DNA of 64,000 nt from Inhella inkyongensis (GCF_005952805.1 NZ_CP040709.1:3534001-3598000); one strand, 5' to 3'; shown: positions 1-8,945, numbered from the stretch's first letter. The notes: generated by a model not told the origin, from the sequence alone. Translations and numbers: made by a program.

Positions 1-114
1 GCGCAGTACTTCCTGCGCGTCAGCGAAACCTCTCAGGCCCGACCCGAGGTGCAGCACTTCTGCGACTGGCTGCGCAGCGAGGCGGCGCTGACGCGGGCGG
101 CCTTGAAAAACTAG
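1..114 (+). CDS. C-terminal fragment, probable LysR-family regulator (5' cut by window)
   Basis: Only the last 37 codons, ending at TAG 112-114, lie in the window. The peptide ends in a pattern (HFCDWLRSEA then a short tail) typical of the last helix of the LysR substrate-binding domain, where a Phe-x-x-Trp-Leu-x-x-Glu motif precedes the stop. The DNA-binding half is outside the window, so its target cannot be stated. The family call rests on a short tail and is tentative. Confidence 0.45.
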   Translation, partial: AQYFLRVSETSQARPEVQHFCDWLRSEAALTRAALKN

Positions 115-225
115 GCCCAGTTCGCTTTAGGTAGTGATCCGCACCGCGGGTCCTTCTAGCCGTCGATGAACTCGGTGTCTCGCATCAGGGTGATGGGGCG
201 CTGTGTGTAGCGAAGTCAAGGAGGA

Positions 226-249
226 GGCGACATCCGCCAGGATGTCGCC
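226..249. repeat. Perfect 10-bp stem with 4-base loop
   Basis: GGCGACATCC, loop GCCA, GGATGTCGCC. The stem is perfect, but neither side has a T tract, so it is not an obvious intrinsic terminator. Role unknown. Confidence 0.6.
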
Positions 250-334
250 GGGGGACATGAGCGGAGCACAGTGCCCCGGCGCCCTGATGGGCTCCGCGCC
301 TTGGTACAGGGTCTGTTGTTCAGCTGGCGAGCGC

Positions 335-443
335 AGCGAGGGCGCAGGGCGGGCGGCTCCGTTCATGTCCGCCGCCCCGAGTGCCTGCCGGCACCCAGGG
401 CTCCCCCTTTACTTCACTGCGCCGCCCACCCTGCACCCTCGCT
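335..443. repeat. Imperfect 23-base inverted repeat around an 63-base loop
   Basis: Arms at 335-357 and 421-443 match at 21 of 23 positions when one is reverse-complemented. The loop contains a further small palindrome (TGCCTGCCGGCA). It resembles the palindromic intergenic repeats found elsewhere in the window but shares no long sequence with them. Confidence 0.5.
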
Positions 444-447
444 TACA

Positions 448-492
448 GACACCGAGGCCATCGCCAATCAAAACGGACCGGACCTCGGCGTC
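448..492 (-). terminator. Possible terminator hairpin downstream of fau
   Basis: On the minus strand, 28 bases after the fau stop, GACGCCGAGG pairs with CCTCGGTGTC (10 bp, one G-U) around a 25-base loop. It is followed only by a weak T-containing run, so termination here is plausible but not strong. Confidence 0.35.
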
Positions 493-520
493 ACTACTGA
501 ACGCGAGCAGAGCCAAGAAA

Positions 521-1093
521 CTAAGGTGCGATGAGCTCCCGCTCCGTCACCACCACGGTCAGCGCCTGGTCATGCGGCTCCACCGCAAACTGCACCTCGC
601 CCACGCTCCAGGCCAGTCCCACGGTGGTCACCCCCGGGTGAGCGGCCTGCCAGCGGTCGAAGTAGCCTCCGCCATAGCCCAGGCGGTAGCCCTCGCGGGT
701 GAAGCCCAGGCAGGGCACCAGCACCACATCGGGGTCGGCCGGGGCACCCGCGCTGCTGGGGATGCCCATCTCGTCCTTGAGGGACGGCGCCTGACCGTCC
801 CAGCGCCGGTACTGCATCTGCCGACCCTCGCGGCGCGCAAAAGGAAGCGCCAGCACCAGCCCTTGCAGATGCGGCAGCAGCTCGGCCGGGTCGAACTCTC
901 CCTCCAGCGGCCAGTACAGGCCCAGGCACAGGGGCTCCAACTGATCCAGCAGGGGCCGCAGCTGGCGCGCCAGGGCACTGGCCGCGTGCGGTGCGGACGG
1001 GCCGGCCAGGAAGTTCCGTCGGGCCTGTTTGAGCTGCAGGCGCAGCGCCTCGCGGGAAGGGGACATGCTCATTTGGTGTTCAATGGCGGCCAT
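521..1093 (-). CDS. fau: 5-formyltetrahydrofolate cyclo-ligase
   Basis: Converts 5-formyl-THF to 5,10-methenyl-THF with ATP, recycling a folate that inhibits one-carbon enzymes; cytosolic. At 190 aa it is normal for the family. The diagnostic C-terminal motif is present (LGYGGGYFDRW, then the conserved AWSVGEVQF stretch), as is the N-terminal basic segment after SREALR. The start is uncertain: the ATG at 1093 overlaps the divergent slt start inside one CATG, and internal ATGs at 1072 or 1066 are equally plausible because none has a clear ribosome-binding site. It is divergent from slt with essentially no intergenic space, so the two promoters must lie within each other's coding ends. Confidence 0.9.
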   Translation of the reverse strand: MAAIEHQMSMSPSREALRLQLKQARRNFLAGPSAPHAASALARQLRPLLDQLEPLCLGLYWPLEGEFDPAELLPHLQGLVLALPFARREGRQMQYRRWDGQAPSLKDEMGIPSSAGAPADPDVVLVPCLGFTREGYRLGYGGGYFDRWQAAHPGVTTVGLAWSVGEVQFAVEPHDQALTVVVTERELIAP

Positions 1094-3131
1094 GCGTGAA
1101 CTGAAGTATCGATGCCGCCGCCTGGCGGCCCTTTGTGTAGCGGCCGCCTCCGCCTCGGCCGCCCTGGCCCAAACCCCCGATGCCCTGATGGCCGAAGCCC
1201 AGGCCGCCTGGAAGAAGCGCGATCGCGCCCAGCTCAGCGTGCTGGCTGAACGGGCCCAGGCACAGGCCCATCCCTTGGCCTCCTGGGTCGACTACTGGCG
1301 CCAATTCAGCGCCCTGCCCTCGGCCCAGGTGGCCGATCTGGAGTCCTTCTACCAGCGCTGGCCGGGCAGCTATGTGGAAGACCGACTGCGCAACGACTGG
1401 CTGCTGGAGCTGGGCCGGCGCCAGGATTGGACGGCCTTTGCCGCCGACTACCCGCGCTTTCGCATGGATGACGACCGCGAGGTCCACTGCCATGCGCTGA
1501 GCGCCGAGCTGGCCCTGGGTCGCGCCCTCAAACCCAGCCCACTGCCCTTGAAGGAACGTGCGCTGCAGGCCTGGCTCGCCCAAAAAGATGCCGACGAGGG
1601 CTGCCATGCGATGGCCAAGACCCTGGTGGAGCGCAAGGTCTTTGGCAGCGATGAGCTGCGGCTGAAGATCAACCGCAGCGTCGAAGCCAGCCGTGCCAAA
1701 GCTTTCAAACAAACCCTGGAGTTGCTGCGCCCGCACGAGGCCAAGTCGCTGAACGAGGCCTATGAGAAACCCAGCCAATACCTGACGCGCAGCGCCCACA
1801 CCAAGGGCCGCTGGCACCAGGAGGAGGCGGCCGTGGCCCTGGTGCGCCTGAGCGTGAGCAGCACCGAACGGCTCCCTGAGCTGATGCGCGAGCGTTGGGC
1901 CGCCGCGCTCTCGCCCGGCCTGCAGCAATGGGTCTGGGCCCAGGCCGCGCGTCAGGCGGGCTTTCGCCTGCAAGCGGATGCCGCCGACTTCGTGCGCGAG
2001 GCCTTTGCGGTGCGCCAGGCCACCCGCGATTGGAGTGAAGACAGCCTGACCTGGGCGGCCCGTGCGGCCTTGCGCGCCAATGCAGGCGCGGGCGATTGGC
2101 CGCTCTTGCGTCAAGTGATCGAAGGCATGCCCGAATCGCTGCGTCAAGAAAGCGGTTGGCGCTACTGGCTGGCCCAAGCGCGCTACCGCGCCGCGCCCGA
2201 GGGCGAGACCGGCGAGCCGCAGCGCCACGCCGCGCGCGGTGAGTTGCTCAAGCTGGCCCACCCTCTGCACTTCTACGGCCAGCTGGCCGCTGAAGAACTC
2301 GGCCAGCGACTGCCCCTGCCCGCCGCCCCCGCCCCCCTGAGCGAAGCCGAGCGCCAGCGCGCCGCCGGCCATGCAGGCCTGAACCGCGCCCTGCTGCTGA
2401 TTCAACAAGGCCTGCGTGGCGAGGGCGTGCGCGAGTGGAATTTCAGCCTGCGCGGCATGGACGATCGCGAGCTGCTGGCGGCCGCCCAGCGCGCCTGCGA
2501 GGCCGAGGTCTGGGACCGCTGCATCAACACCAGCGAGCGCACCAAGACCCAGATCGATCTGGCCCAGCGCTACCCCACCCCGTTCCGCGAGCAGATGCTG
2601 GCCCAGGCCCGCACGGCCGGCCTGGACCCCGCCGATCCCTATGGCCTGATGCGCCAGGAGTCGCGCTTCATCAACGGCCAACGCTCGCATGCCGGTGCCG
2701 GCGGCCTGATGCAGGTGATGCCCGCCACCGCGCGCTGGACCGCCAAGAAACTGGGCCTGGCCTACGCGCCCGAGAAGCTGCAGGAGCTCGACTTCAATCT
2801 GCGCGTGGGCATGGGCTACTTCCGCCTGGTGCTGGACGACTTCGGCGGCGCCCTGCCCTTGGCGGCGGCGGCCTACAACGCCGGGCCAGGTCGGCCGCGG
2901 CGCTGGCGCGAGGGGGCCGAGCTGGACGCCGCCGCCTGGGCCGAGGTGCTGCCCTTCCATGAAACCCGGGACTATGTGCAGAAGGTGGTGTCCAACGCCA
3001 CGGTGTACGCACGCCTGCTCGGGCGTGAGCAAGCGACCTTAAGGGAACGCCTGGGCCTGCGCATCGGCCCACGCCCAGCCGGCGCGCCGCCGGCCAATTT
3101 GGAACTGCCGCGCCCCAGCGTCGGCGAATAG
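1092..3131 (+). CDS. slt: Soluble lytic murein transglycosylase (Slt70 type)
   Basis: Cleaves the MurNAc-GlcNAc bond of peptidoglycan with formation of 1,6-anhydro-MurNAc in the periplasm. The 679-aa product has a signal peptide (basic RCRR, hydrophobic Ala-rich core, cut after ALAQ), a long alpha-helical superhelix of about residues 30-500, and a C-terminal SLT domain. The catalytic Glu is E523 in LMRQESRF, followed by GAGGLMQVMPATA and AAYNAGPGRPRRW. I chose the ATG at 1092 because it gives an intact signal peptide; a longer frame opens at 1029 but would run through the divergent gene. The SDR-like gene follows after 8 bp, so the two are probably co-transcribed. Confidence 0.93.
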   Translation: MRELKYRCRRLAALCVAAASASAALAQTPDALMAEAQAAWKKRDRAQLSVLAERAQAQAHPLASWVDYWRQFSALPSAQVADLESFYQRWPGSYVEDRLRNDWLLELGRRQDWTAFAADYPRFRMDDDREVHCHALSAELALGRALKPSPLPLKERALQAWLAQKDADEGCHAMAKTLVERKVFGSDELRLKINRSVEASRAKAFKQTLELLRPHEAKSLNEAYEKPSQYLTRSAHTKGRWHQEEAAVALVRLSVSSTERLPELMRERWAAALSPGLQQWVWAQAARQAGFRLQADAADFVREAFAVRQATRDWSEDSLTWAARAALRANAGAGDWPLLRQVIEGMPESLRQESGWRYWLAQARYRAAPEGETGEPQRHAARGELLKLAHPLHFYGQLAAEELGQRLPLPAAPAPLSEAERQRAAGHAGLNRALLLIQQGLRGEGVREWNFSLRGMDDRELLAAAQRACEAEVWDRCINTSERTKTQIDLAQRYPTPFREQMLAQARTAGLDPADPYGLMRQESRFINGQRSHAGAGGLMQVMPATARWTAKKLGLAYAPEKLQELDFNLRVGMGYFRLVLDDFGGALPLAAAAYNAGPGRPRRWREGAELDAAAWAEVLPFHETRDYVQKVVSNATVYARLLGREQATLRERLGLRIGPRPAGAPPANLELPRPSVGE

Positions 3132-3139
3132 GACGCGCC

Positions 3140-4081
3140 ATGCGAATCTTGGTTCTGGGCGGCAGCGGCTTCATCGGCCGCGCCCTGTGCGAGCAATTGC
3201 AACGCGCCGGTCACCGCATCACCGTGCCCACCCGGCGCGACCGCCAATGGCGCGGGCTGGCCGCCCTGCCGGCCGTGCAAGTGGTGCGCGGCGATGTGCT
3301 CGGGGAGGCCGGACTGCTGGAGAGCCTGCTGCCCGGGCACGACGCGGTGGTCAATCTGATCGCCATCCTGCACGGCCGGCCGGTCGATTTCGAACGCCTG
3401 CATGTGCAGTGGCCGCACCGCCTGGGCCGCGCCTGCGTGCAGGCCGGCATTGGGCAGCTGGTGCACGTCAGCGCCCTGGGCGTGGAAGGGGGCGAGGCGA
3501 GCGGCTCGGACTATCTGCGCTCCAAGGCCCGGGGCGAGACCACGCTGCGGGCGCTGGACGGCCTGCCGCTGACGCTGATGCGCCCTTCGGTGGTGTTCGG
3601 CGCCGGCGATCAATTCCTGAACCTGTTCGCCAGCCTTCAGTCCGTCTTCCCGCTGCTGCCCCTGGGGGGCGCCAGCGCACGCATGCAGCCGGTCTGGGTG
3701 GAGGACGTGGCAACGGCACTGCTCCGAAGCCTGGAATGGCGCGAGGCCATCGGCCAGACCTATGAGCTGGCCGGACCCGAGATCAAGACCCTGCGTGAGC
3801 TGGTGCAGTTGGCGGGCCGCTGGGCCGGCTGCGCCCGGTCCGTGCTGCCCCTGCCCGCGCCGCTGGCCTATCTACAGGCCCAGTTCATGGAATGGCTGCC
3901 GGGTCCGCTCTTGAGCCGCGACAACCTGCGCTCCCTGCGCGTGCCCAATGTGGCCACGGGGCAGCTGCCGGGCCTGCGCGAACTGGGCGTGCAAGCCCAC
4001 AGCCTGGCCGAGGTGGTGCCGCTCTATCTGGCGCCGGGGCAGGCCGAAGCGCGGCTGGATGAGCTGCGCGCCCGCCGCTGA
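3140..4081 (+). CDS. NAD(P)-binding atypical SDR, NDUFA9/complex-I-like
   Basis: 313-aa Rossmann protein opening with the nucleotide-binding motif GGSGFIG (residues 7-13). A DYLRSKARGE segment stands where the SDR Tyr-x3-Lys motif lies, and MRPSVVFGAGD is typical of the NDUFA9-like branch of atypical SDRs, several of which bind NADPH structurally rather than catalytically. No signal peptide, so cytosolic or membrane-peripheral. AGGA seven bases before the ATG supports the start. It follows slt by 8 bp and is presumably in its transcript. The substrate cannot be deduced from sequence; a role in quinone or respiratory-complex biology is inference from family. Confidence 0.8.
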   Translation: MRILVLGGSGFIGRALCEQLQRAGHRITVPTRRDRQWRGLAALPAVQVVRGDVLGEAGLLESLLPGHDAVVNLIAILHGRPVDFERLHVQWPHRLGRACVQAGIGQLVHVSALGVEGGEASGSDYLRSKARGETTLRALDGLPLTLMRPSVVFGAGDQFLNLFASLQSVFPLLPLGGASARMQPVWVEDVATALLRSLEWREAIGQTYELAGPEIKTLRELVQLAGRWAGCARSVLPLPAPLAYLQAQFMEWLPGPLLSRDNLRSLRVPNVATGQLPGLRELGVQAHSLAEVVPLYLAPGQAEARLDELRARR

Positions 4082-4230
4082 GTTCACAAAGTTCTACCTC
4101 TTGACTCCTCCGTGCGGCTAGCATCGCCGCGCTTGCTGGCAGTCCCGCAGCTGGCTCCATCAACGGGACGGTCGGCCACAAACCAGCGCAGCCTGGGTCG
4201 CTTGCCGTTCCACACTTTTCGGAGACTGGA

Positions 4231-5802
4231 ATGCAGACGACGACAAAGAAGTTGGGGTGGTTTGGTTTGATCCTGTGCGGCGCCCTCGCGGGACCGGCAG
4301 CACAGGCGGGCGAAAAGGTCTGGATCAGCGTGGGCGATGCCGCGCTGCAGATCTTGCAACGACAGGGCGCGGTGACCGAGACCCGCTCCAGCGTGCAAGC
4401 CGCCGCAAGGCTGAAGACGGGCGGCGAGCGCATCCATCTGGTGCAGGTCGATGAAGGTCAGCTGACCGCCCTGTCCGAGGCCGTGCACCATGAGCTCAAG
4501 CGCTGCGGTGGCTATATGTTCCATAGCAGCCAAGCCGAGGGCCTGGCCTTGCTGCAGCGCCAGGCCGACAGTGGCCTGCGCCAGCGCCTGGCGGTGGCCA
4601 CCGCCACCCGGCCCAGCTATGTGATCGACCAGCAGACTGCAGTCAATCCGCTGCTCGGGCAGATGCAGTCCAGCCATATCGGACAGACCATCGTCGATCT
4701 CTCGGGCTTCACCAACCGCTACTACCAAACGACGGCGGGCGTGCAAGCCTCGGACTGGCTCAAACAGCGCTGGACGACGCTGGCCGCCGGCCGCAGCGAC
4801 ATCACGGTGGAGCAGTACACGCACGCGGGCTGGAAGCAGAAGTCGGTGATCGCGACGATCCAGGGCACAGACAACGCCGCCGAGGTGGTGGTGCTGGGTG
4901 GCCATCTGGACTCCACCCTGTCGAGTGGCGTGAGTGAGACCTCGCGGGCGCCCGGCGCCGACGACGACGCCTCGGGCGTGGCCTCGGTCACCGAGGTCCT
5001 GCGCGTACTGGCCGCCAGCGGCTACAAGCCGCGCCGCACCCTCAAGTTCATGGCCTACGCGGCGGAAGAGGTCGGCCTGCGCGGTTCGGCCGAGATTGCC
5101 AAGGCCCATGCCACGGCCGGCATCAATGTGGTGGGCGTGATGCAGTTGGACATGACGAACTACAAGGGTTCGGCCAATGACATCTACATCTACACCGACT
5201 ACACCGACAGCACGCAAAACGGCTTCGTCACCAACCTGATCACCAGCTACCTGCCGACGCTCAAGGTGGGCACGGACCGTTGCGGCTACGGCTGTTCGGA
5301 CCATGCCTCCTGGACCGCCCAGGGCTATGTGGCCAGCTTCCCCTTCGAAGCCACTTTCAGCGGCTCCAACCCCCATATCCACACCGCCAACGACACCTTT
5401 GCCAACAGCGGCAACCAGGCCGAGCATGCGCTGAAGTTCGCCAAGTTGGCCCTGGCCTACGCGGTGGAACTGGGCAGCGACGGCCCCGGCGTGCCACCGC
5501 CCACTGACAAGACCGAGACCTTCAGCGGCAGCCTCACGCGCGGCCAGACGCGCAGCTTCGGCCCCTTCAAAGTGGCGGGCGGCGGCAGCTTCAAGGCCAG
5601 CACCACAGGCACGGGGGACATCGACCTCTACGCCCGGGCCGGCAGCGTGCCCACCACCAGCCGCTATGGCTGCAAGAGTGACGGTGGCACCGCCACCGAG
5701 AGCTGCACCCTGAGCTTCAGCGCCAACGGCGACGCCTATGTACTGCTCAAGGGCTACACGGCCGGCAGCTACCAGCTGACGGTGGTGTACCGGCCGCAGT
5801 AA
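4231..5802 (+). CDS. Secreted M28 zinc aminopeptidase with C-terminal PPC domain
   Basis: Bacterial leucyl aminopeptidase of the Vibrio proteolyticus type, releasing N-terminal hydrophobic residues outside the cytoplasm. The 523-aa precursor has a signal peptide (KKLGWFGLILCGALAGPAAQA), a propeptide-like region to about residue 130, then the di-zinc peptidase. Metal and catalytic residues are visible: H225 and D227 in GGHLDST, D244 in GADDDASGV, E279/E280 in AAEEVGLRGS, D307 in MQLDMTNY, and the His of NPHIHTANDT near 384. The RCGYGCSDH loop carries the Cys pair that is disulfide-bonded in the Vibrio enzyme. Residues from about 425 form a pre-peptidase C-terminal (PPC) domain. It appears monocistronic, with its own terminator. 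Confidence 0.93.
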   Translation: MQTTTKKLGWFGLILCGALAGPAAQAGEKVWISVGDAALQILQRQGAVTETRSSVQAAARLKTGGERIHLVQVDEGQLTALSEAVHHELKRCGGYMFHSSQAEGLALLQRQADSGLRQRLAVATATRPSYVIDQQTAVNPLLGQMQSSHIGQTIVDLSGFTNRYYQTTAGVQASDWLKQRWTTLAAGRSDITVEQYTHAGWKQKSVIATIQGTDNAAEVVVLGGHLDSTLSSGVSETSRAPGADDDASGVASVTEVLRVLAASGYKPRRTLKFMAYAAEEVGLRGSAEIAKAHATAGINVVGVMQLDMTNYKGSANDIYIYTDYTDSTQNGFVTNLITSYLPTLKVGTDRCGYGCSDHASWTAQGYVASFPFEATFSGSNPHIHTANDTFANSGNQAEHALKFAKLALAYAVELGSDGPGVPPPTDKTETFSGSLTRGQTRSFGPFKVAGGGSFKASTTGTGDIDLYARAGSVPTTSRYGCKSDGGTATESCTLSFSANGDAYVLLKGYTAGSYQLTVVYRPQ

Positions 5803-5809
5803 ACGCAGG

Positions 5810-5836
5810 CCCCGCCGCAGCCGGGCTGCGGCGGGG
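5810..5836 (+). terminator. Perfect 12-bp GC stem after the aminopeptidase
   Basis: CCCCGCCGCAGC, loop CGG, GCTGCGGCGGGG, beginning 8 bases after the stop codon. No T tract follows, so it may act as a processing/stability hairpin or a weak terminator. Confidence 0.6.
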
Positions 5837-5879
5837 ACGCCTCTCGGGCACACTGCCGACACTTGAAGCGGAGACTCCC

Positions 5880-6578
5880 ATGCAACTCGTGATCGGCAAC
5901 AAGAACTACTCGTCCTGGTCGATGCGGCCCTGGGTGCTGATGAAGCACTTCGACCTGCCCTTCGACGAGGTGATGCTGCGCTTTGATTTCGGTCCGGGCT
6001 CGCAATTCAGCAGCGCCGCAGTTCGTTTCTCGCCCACGGCCCGGGTACCGGTGCTGGTGGAAGACGATGGCTTCACCACCTGGGACAGCCTGGCCATCGT
6101 CGAGCGCCTGGCCGAACTGTTTCCTCAGCACGCCATCTGGCCGCGCGACCCCAGGCAGCGCGCGCAGGCGCGCAGCATGGCCGCCACCATGCACAGCGGC
6201 TTTGGCGATCTGCGCCGCCTGTGCCCGATGAACATCGATTGCGACTTGCAAGCCGTGGGTCGGCGCCTGCTGGCCAGCGAACCCAATCTGTTCGCCGACC
6301 TCACCCGTCTGGAGGCCCTTTGGGAGCCGGCGCTGCAGGCCCATGGCGGGCCCTATCTGTTCGGTCGCGAGTTCAGCGCCGTCGATGCCTACTTCGCCCC
6401 CGTGGCCATGCGCGTGCTGCGCTACGGCCTGCCCCTGGGGCCGGAGGCCGCCAGCTATGTGGGCGCGCTGGAGGCCAATGAAGCCGTGCGCGCCTGGGTG
6501 GCCGGCGCCATGGACGAGAAGTGCTTTGTGGTCGAGGACGAGCCCTATCGCAGCGGCGCCAGCGAGGCACCGCGCTGA
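5880..6578 (+). CDS. Glutathione S-transferase family protein
   Basis: 232-aa cytosolic GST. The N-terminal thioredoxin-like domain begins IGNKNYSSWSMRPW, the signature of the YfcF/YliJ-like bacterial branch in which Ser/Tyr rather than Cys precedes the helix. The cis-Pro motif RVPVLVEDDG and the glutathione gamma-glutamyl contact Asp-Ser of TWDSLAI follow. The C-terminal helical domain starts near residue 90. GCGGAG eight bases before the ATG supports the start. The gene stands alone and ends in a strong terminator. The substrate is unknown. Confidence 0.88.
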   Translation: MQLVIGNKNYSSWSMRPWVLMKHFDLPFDEVMLRFDFGPGSQFSSAAVRFSPTARVPVLVEDDGFTTWDSLAIVERLAELFPQHAIWPRDPRQRAQARSMAATMHSGFGDLRRLCPMNIDCDLQAVGRRLLASEPNLFADLTRLEALWEPALQAHGGPYLFGREFSAVDAYFAPVAMRVLRYGLPLGPEAASYVGALEANEAVRAWVAGAMDEKCFVVEDEPYRSGASEAPR

Positions 6579-6599
6579 GCCTGACTCATCCCCGCAGCG

Positions 6600-6630
6600 G
6601 GGCGGACCCCACCGGGGTCCCGCCCTTTTT
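6600..6630 (+). terminator. Intrinsic terminator of the GST gene
   Basis: GGGCGGACCCC, loop ACC, GGGGTCCCGCCC (one bulged C), then TTTTT at 6626-6630. The T run ends exactly at the stop codon of the convergent lipoprotein gene. Confidence 0.88.
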
Positions 6631-7589
6631 CAGTCCAACTCGCTCCAGTTCTTCACCTGATTGATCTCGAACTGGCCGTCGTCGTTGGCGTCTAGTTCCA
6701 GGCGCACTTGGGTGTTTGAGATCGCGCTCAATCGCAGGGTGCCGCCAGCCGAGCCCCGCACCACGATCTGGCCGCTGCGCGGGTAATCGTCCGTGCCCAC
6801 GGTCAGCAAGGTTTGCGGCGTGCTGAGGGTCAGGGTCTGGCCCTGCACCAGGCTGCTGCTGAGATTGCCGCCCAAGACCACACGCAGCTCATTGCTGACC
6901 TTCTGTGCCTCGGTGCGGGTGTTCAGCAGCAGGGACTGGGTCTTGCCCTGGTAGCTGGCACTCAACTCCCAGTTCTGCGCCTGCATGCTCCAGTTGGCGG
7001 TGCTGCCGGACTGGTTGAGCGATAGCAGCATGCGGCCATGGATGCGCACACGGTCGCCATTGGCTTCCTGCACCGTGAAGTCGCTGTAGCTGGCCTCGAA
7101 ACTGGCGCTGTAATTGCCGAAGCTCGGGCTACCGCTCGTCGAGCCCATGCTCACCTGGACACGCCCGTTCGTGGTCGTGCCGTCTTCCTTGCAGGCCTGG
7201 GCCTCCACCACGGCCGAGTCCCCGGCGTCGGATAGGCCGTTGTTATTGGCGTCGTTGAAGGTGACCACCATGCGCCCGCCCCCGCTGCAGGGCAGCACCT
7301 GGGTGTTGCTGGCGCGGGCCTGCACACGCAAGGCCTTGCGCAGCGGCTCCACCGCCGCCTGCGCCGTGGCCATCTGCAATCCTCCGCCCGTGATCGAGTT
7401 GGTGCTCAGGGAGAGCTGATAGGCCATGGCCGCAGCGCGGCTGACATCCTCGTAGTTGCTGGCGCTCAAGCGTGTGGCACTGGGCGCAGGCGCGTTACTG
7501 CTGCCATCGCCTCCGCCGCCGCAGGCGCTCAGACCCAGCGCGATCAAGAGGCTCCAACCCGTGTAGGGCAATTTCTGCATCGATTTCAT
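6630..7589 (-). CDS. Lipoprotein of unknown function with Asp-rich Ca-binding-like loops
   Basis: 319-aa exported protein with a lipobox (ALGLSAC) followed by a Gly-rich tether (GGGGDGSS), so it should be lipid-anchored. The body is beta-rich. Two segments, DANNNGLSDAGDS near residue 120 and DANDDGQFEINQ at the C-terminus, look like dockerin or EF-hand-type calcium loops. The ATG at 7589 is preferred over upstream starts because GGGAGA lies seven bases before it. I do not recognise the family. It is transcribed towards the GST gene and divergently from cca. Confidence 0.75.
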   Translation of the reverse strand: MKSMQKLPYTGWSLLIALGLSACGGGGDGSSNAPAPSATRLSASNYEDVSRAAAMAYQLSLSTNSITGGGLQMATAQAAVEPLRKALRVQARASNTQVLPCSGGGRMVVTFNDANNNGLSDAGDSAVVEAQACKEDGTTTNGRVQVSMGSTSGSPSFGNYSASFEASYSDFTVQEANGDRVRIHGRMLLSLNQSGSTANWSMQAQNWELSASYQGKTQSLLLNTRTEAQKVSNELRVVLGGNLSSSLVQGQTLTLSTPQTLLTVGTDDYPRSGQIVVRGSAGGTLRLSAISNTQVRLELDANDDGQFEINQVKNWSELD

Positions 7590-7687
7590 GGTTTTCTCCC
7601 TGGTCAAAAAAGCGAGCGCATTTTGGCGGCGCAGCAGTGCATGGCCGCTCCTCCTGAAGAAGGAGCGCGGCCGCCGACAATGCGGCG

Positions 7688-8932
7688 ATGGAGATCTATG
7701 AAGTGGGCGGCGCGGTGCGCGATGCGCTCTTGGGCCGACCGGTCAGCGACCGCGACTGGGTGGTGGTGGGCGCCTCGCCCGAGCAGATGCTGGCCGCTGG
7801 CTACCAAGCGGTGGGCAAGGACTTTCCGGTCTTTCTGCACCCGCGCACGCATCAGGAATACGCGCTGGCGCGCACCGAGCGCAAGAGCGGACGCGGCTAC
7901 AAAGGCTTCGAGGTCTATGCCGCGCCCGAGGTCACGCTGGAAGAAGACCTGGCGCGCCGCGACCTGACGATCAATGCCATCGCCCGCGCGGCCGATGGCA
8001 GCCTGATTGATCCCTATGGCGGTCAGCGCGACATCGAGGCCCGGGTGCTGCGCCACGTGGGCCCGGCCTTTGCGGAAGACCCGGTGCGCATCCTGCGCCT
8101 GGCCCGCTTTGCCGCGCGCTTTGCCGACTTCCATGTCGCGCCCGAAACCCTGGCGCTCTGCCGCGAAATGGTGGAGGCAGGCGAAGTGGACCATCTGGTG
8201 GCCGAGCGCGTCTGGCAGGAGTTCGCCCGCGGGCTGATGGAGGCTGCGCCACAGCGCATGTTGGCCCTGCTGCGCGAATGCGGCGCGCTGGCGCGGCTGG
8301 CCCCCGAGCTGGATGCCTGCTGGGGTGTGCCGCAGCCGCTGGAACACCACCCCGAGGGCGACACCGGCACCCATCTGGACCTGGTGCTGGCGCAGACCGT
8401 GCGCATGCAGGCCCCGCTGGCGGTGCGCTTTGCGGCCCTGACGCACGATTTGGGCAAGGCCCTGACCCCCAAGCACCTGCTGCCGCGCCATATCGGCCAC
8501 GACCAGGCCGGCGTGAAGCCCTTGCTGCGCCTGTGCGAACGCTTGAAACCGCCCGTGGAGGCGCGCGAGCTGGCTCGCCTAGCCTGTGCCGAGCACATCC
8601 ATGTGCACCAGAGCGGCAACTTCGGCGCGGAGGCCGTGCAGCGCCTGCTGGGCCGCTGCGACGCCCTGCGCCGGCCCGAACGCTTTGCGCTCTTGATGCA
8701 GGTCTGCGAGGCCGACGCCCGCGGGCGGCTGGGCCTGGAGGATCGCCCCTACCCCCAGGCCGAGCGCCTGCTCAATGCCCTGGCGGCGGCCCAGGCCGTG
8801 GACAGCGCGGCCATCAGTGCCCCGCTGCTGGCGGCCGGGGCGCGCGGCGAGGCCATCGGCCGGGCGGTGGAGGCGGCGCGGCGGGCTGCGATTGCGCAGG
8901 TGCTCAAGGGTGAAGCGCTCACCTCAGATTGA
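7688..8932 (+). CDS. cca: CCA-adding tRNA nucleotidyltransferase (with HD domain)
   Basis: Adds or repairs the 3' CCA end of tRNAs using CTP and ATP. The 414-aa length fits the class II enzyme of beta- and gammaproteobacteria. The nucleotidyltransferase head shows [10 protein letters not shown] (7-16), the metal-binding Asp pair D21/D23 in DRDWVVVG and the [10 protein letters not shown] motif near residue 97. The C-terminal half carries an HD phosphohydrolase motif (ALTHDLGKA, about residue 252), typical of enzymes with extra phosphatase activity. The small membrane-protein gene follows after 13 bp. Confidence 0.95.
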   Translation: MEIYEVGGAVRDALLGRPVSDRDWVVVGASPEQMLAAGYQAVGKDFPVFLHPRTHQEYALARTERKSGRGYKGFEVYAAPEVTLEEDLARRDLTINAIARAADGSLIDPYGGQRDIEARVLRHVGPAFAEDPVRILRLARFAARFADFHVAPETLALCREMVEAGEVDHLVAERVWQEFARGLMEAAPQRMLALLRECGALARLAPELDACWGVPQPLEHHPEGDTGTHLDLVLAQTVRMQAPLAVRFAALTHDLGKALTPKHLLPRHIGHDQAGVKPLLRLCERLKPPVEARELARLACAEHIHVHQSGNFGAEAVQRLLGRCDALRRPERFALLMQVCEADARGRLGLEDRPYPQAERLLNALAAAQAVDSAAISAPLLAAGARGEAIGRAVEAARRAAIAQVLKGEALTSD

Positions 8933-8945
8933 GCCCTGCCCACCG

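Larger units (their letters stand above)
115..520. other. Gene-free stretch with inverted repeats
   Basis: About 400 bases separate the LysR-like fragment from the 3' end of the folate gene. No reading frame here has convincing protein character. The stretch holds a perfect 10-bp stem at 226-249, a 23-base inverted repeat at 335-357/421-443 and a stem at 448-492. I looked for 6S RNA because ssrS lies beside fau in many proteobacteria, but did not find its closing stem and central bubble. Confidence 0.5.

Noticed and set aside
127..366. 79-codon minus-strand frame in the gene-free stretch
   Set aside because: No motif, no ribosome-binding site, and it crosses two inverted repeats. A short peptide-like tail in another frame is not enough to call a gene remnant.
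115..520. 6S RNA (ssrS) beside fau
   Set aside because: The location suggested it, but I could not find the long closing stem and central bubble, and fau is transcribed towards this region rather than away from it. A covariance search would decide.
1080..3032. Very long open frame antisense to slt
   Set aside because: Composition is shadow-like (His/Gln/Gly/Ala-rich without motifs), and the plus strand carries a complete lytic transglycosylase. The same applies to long frames opposite nasA, nirB, korA, the flavoprotein and the Lnt-like gene.
4110..4140. Sigma-70 promoter TTGACT...TAGCAT before the aminopeptidase
   Set aside because: The spacing between the two boxes is about 12 bases instead of 16-18.
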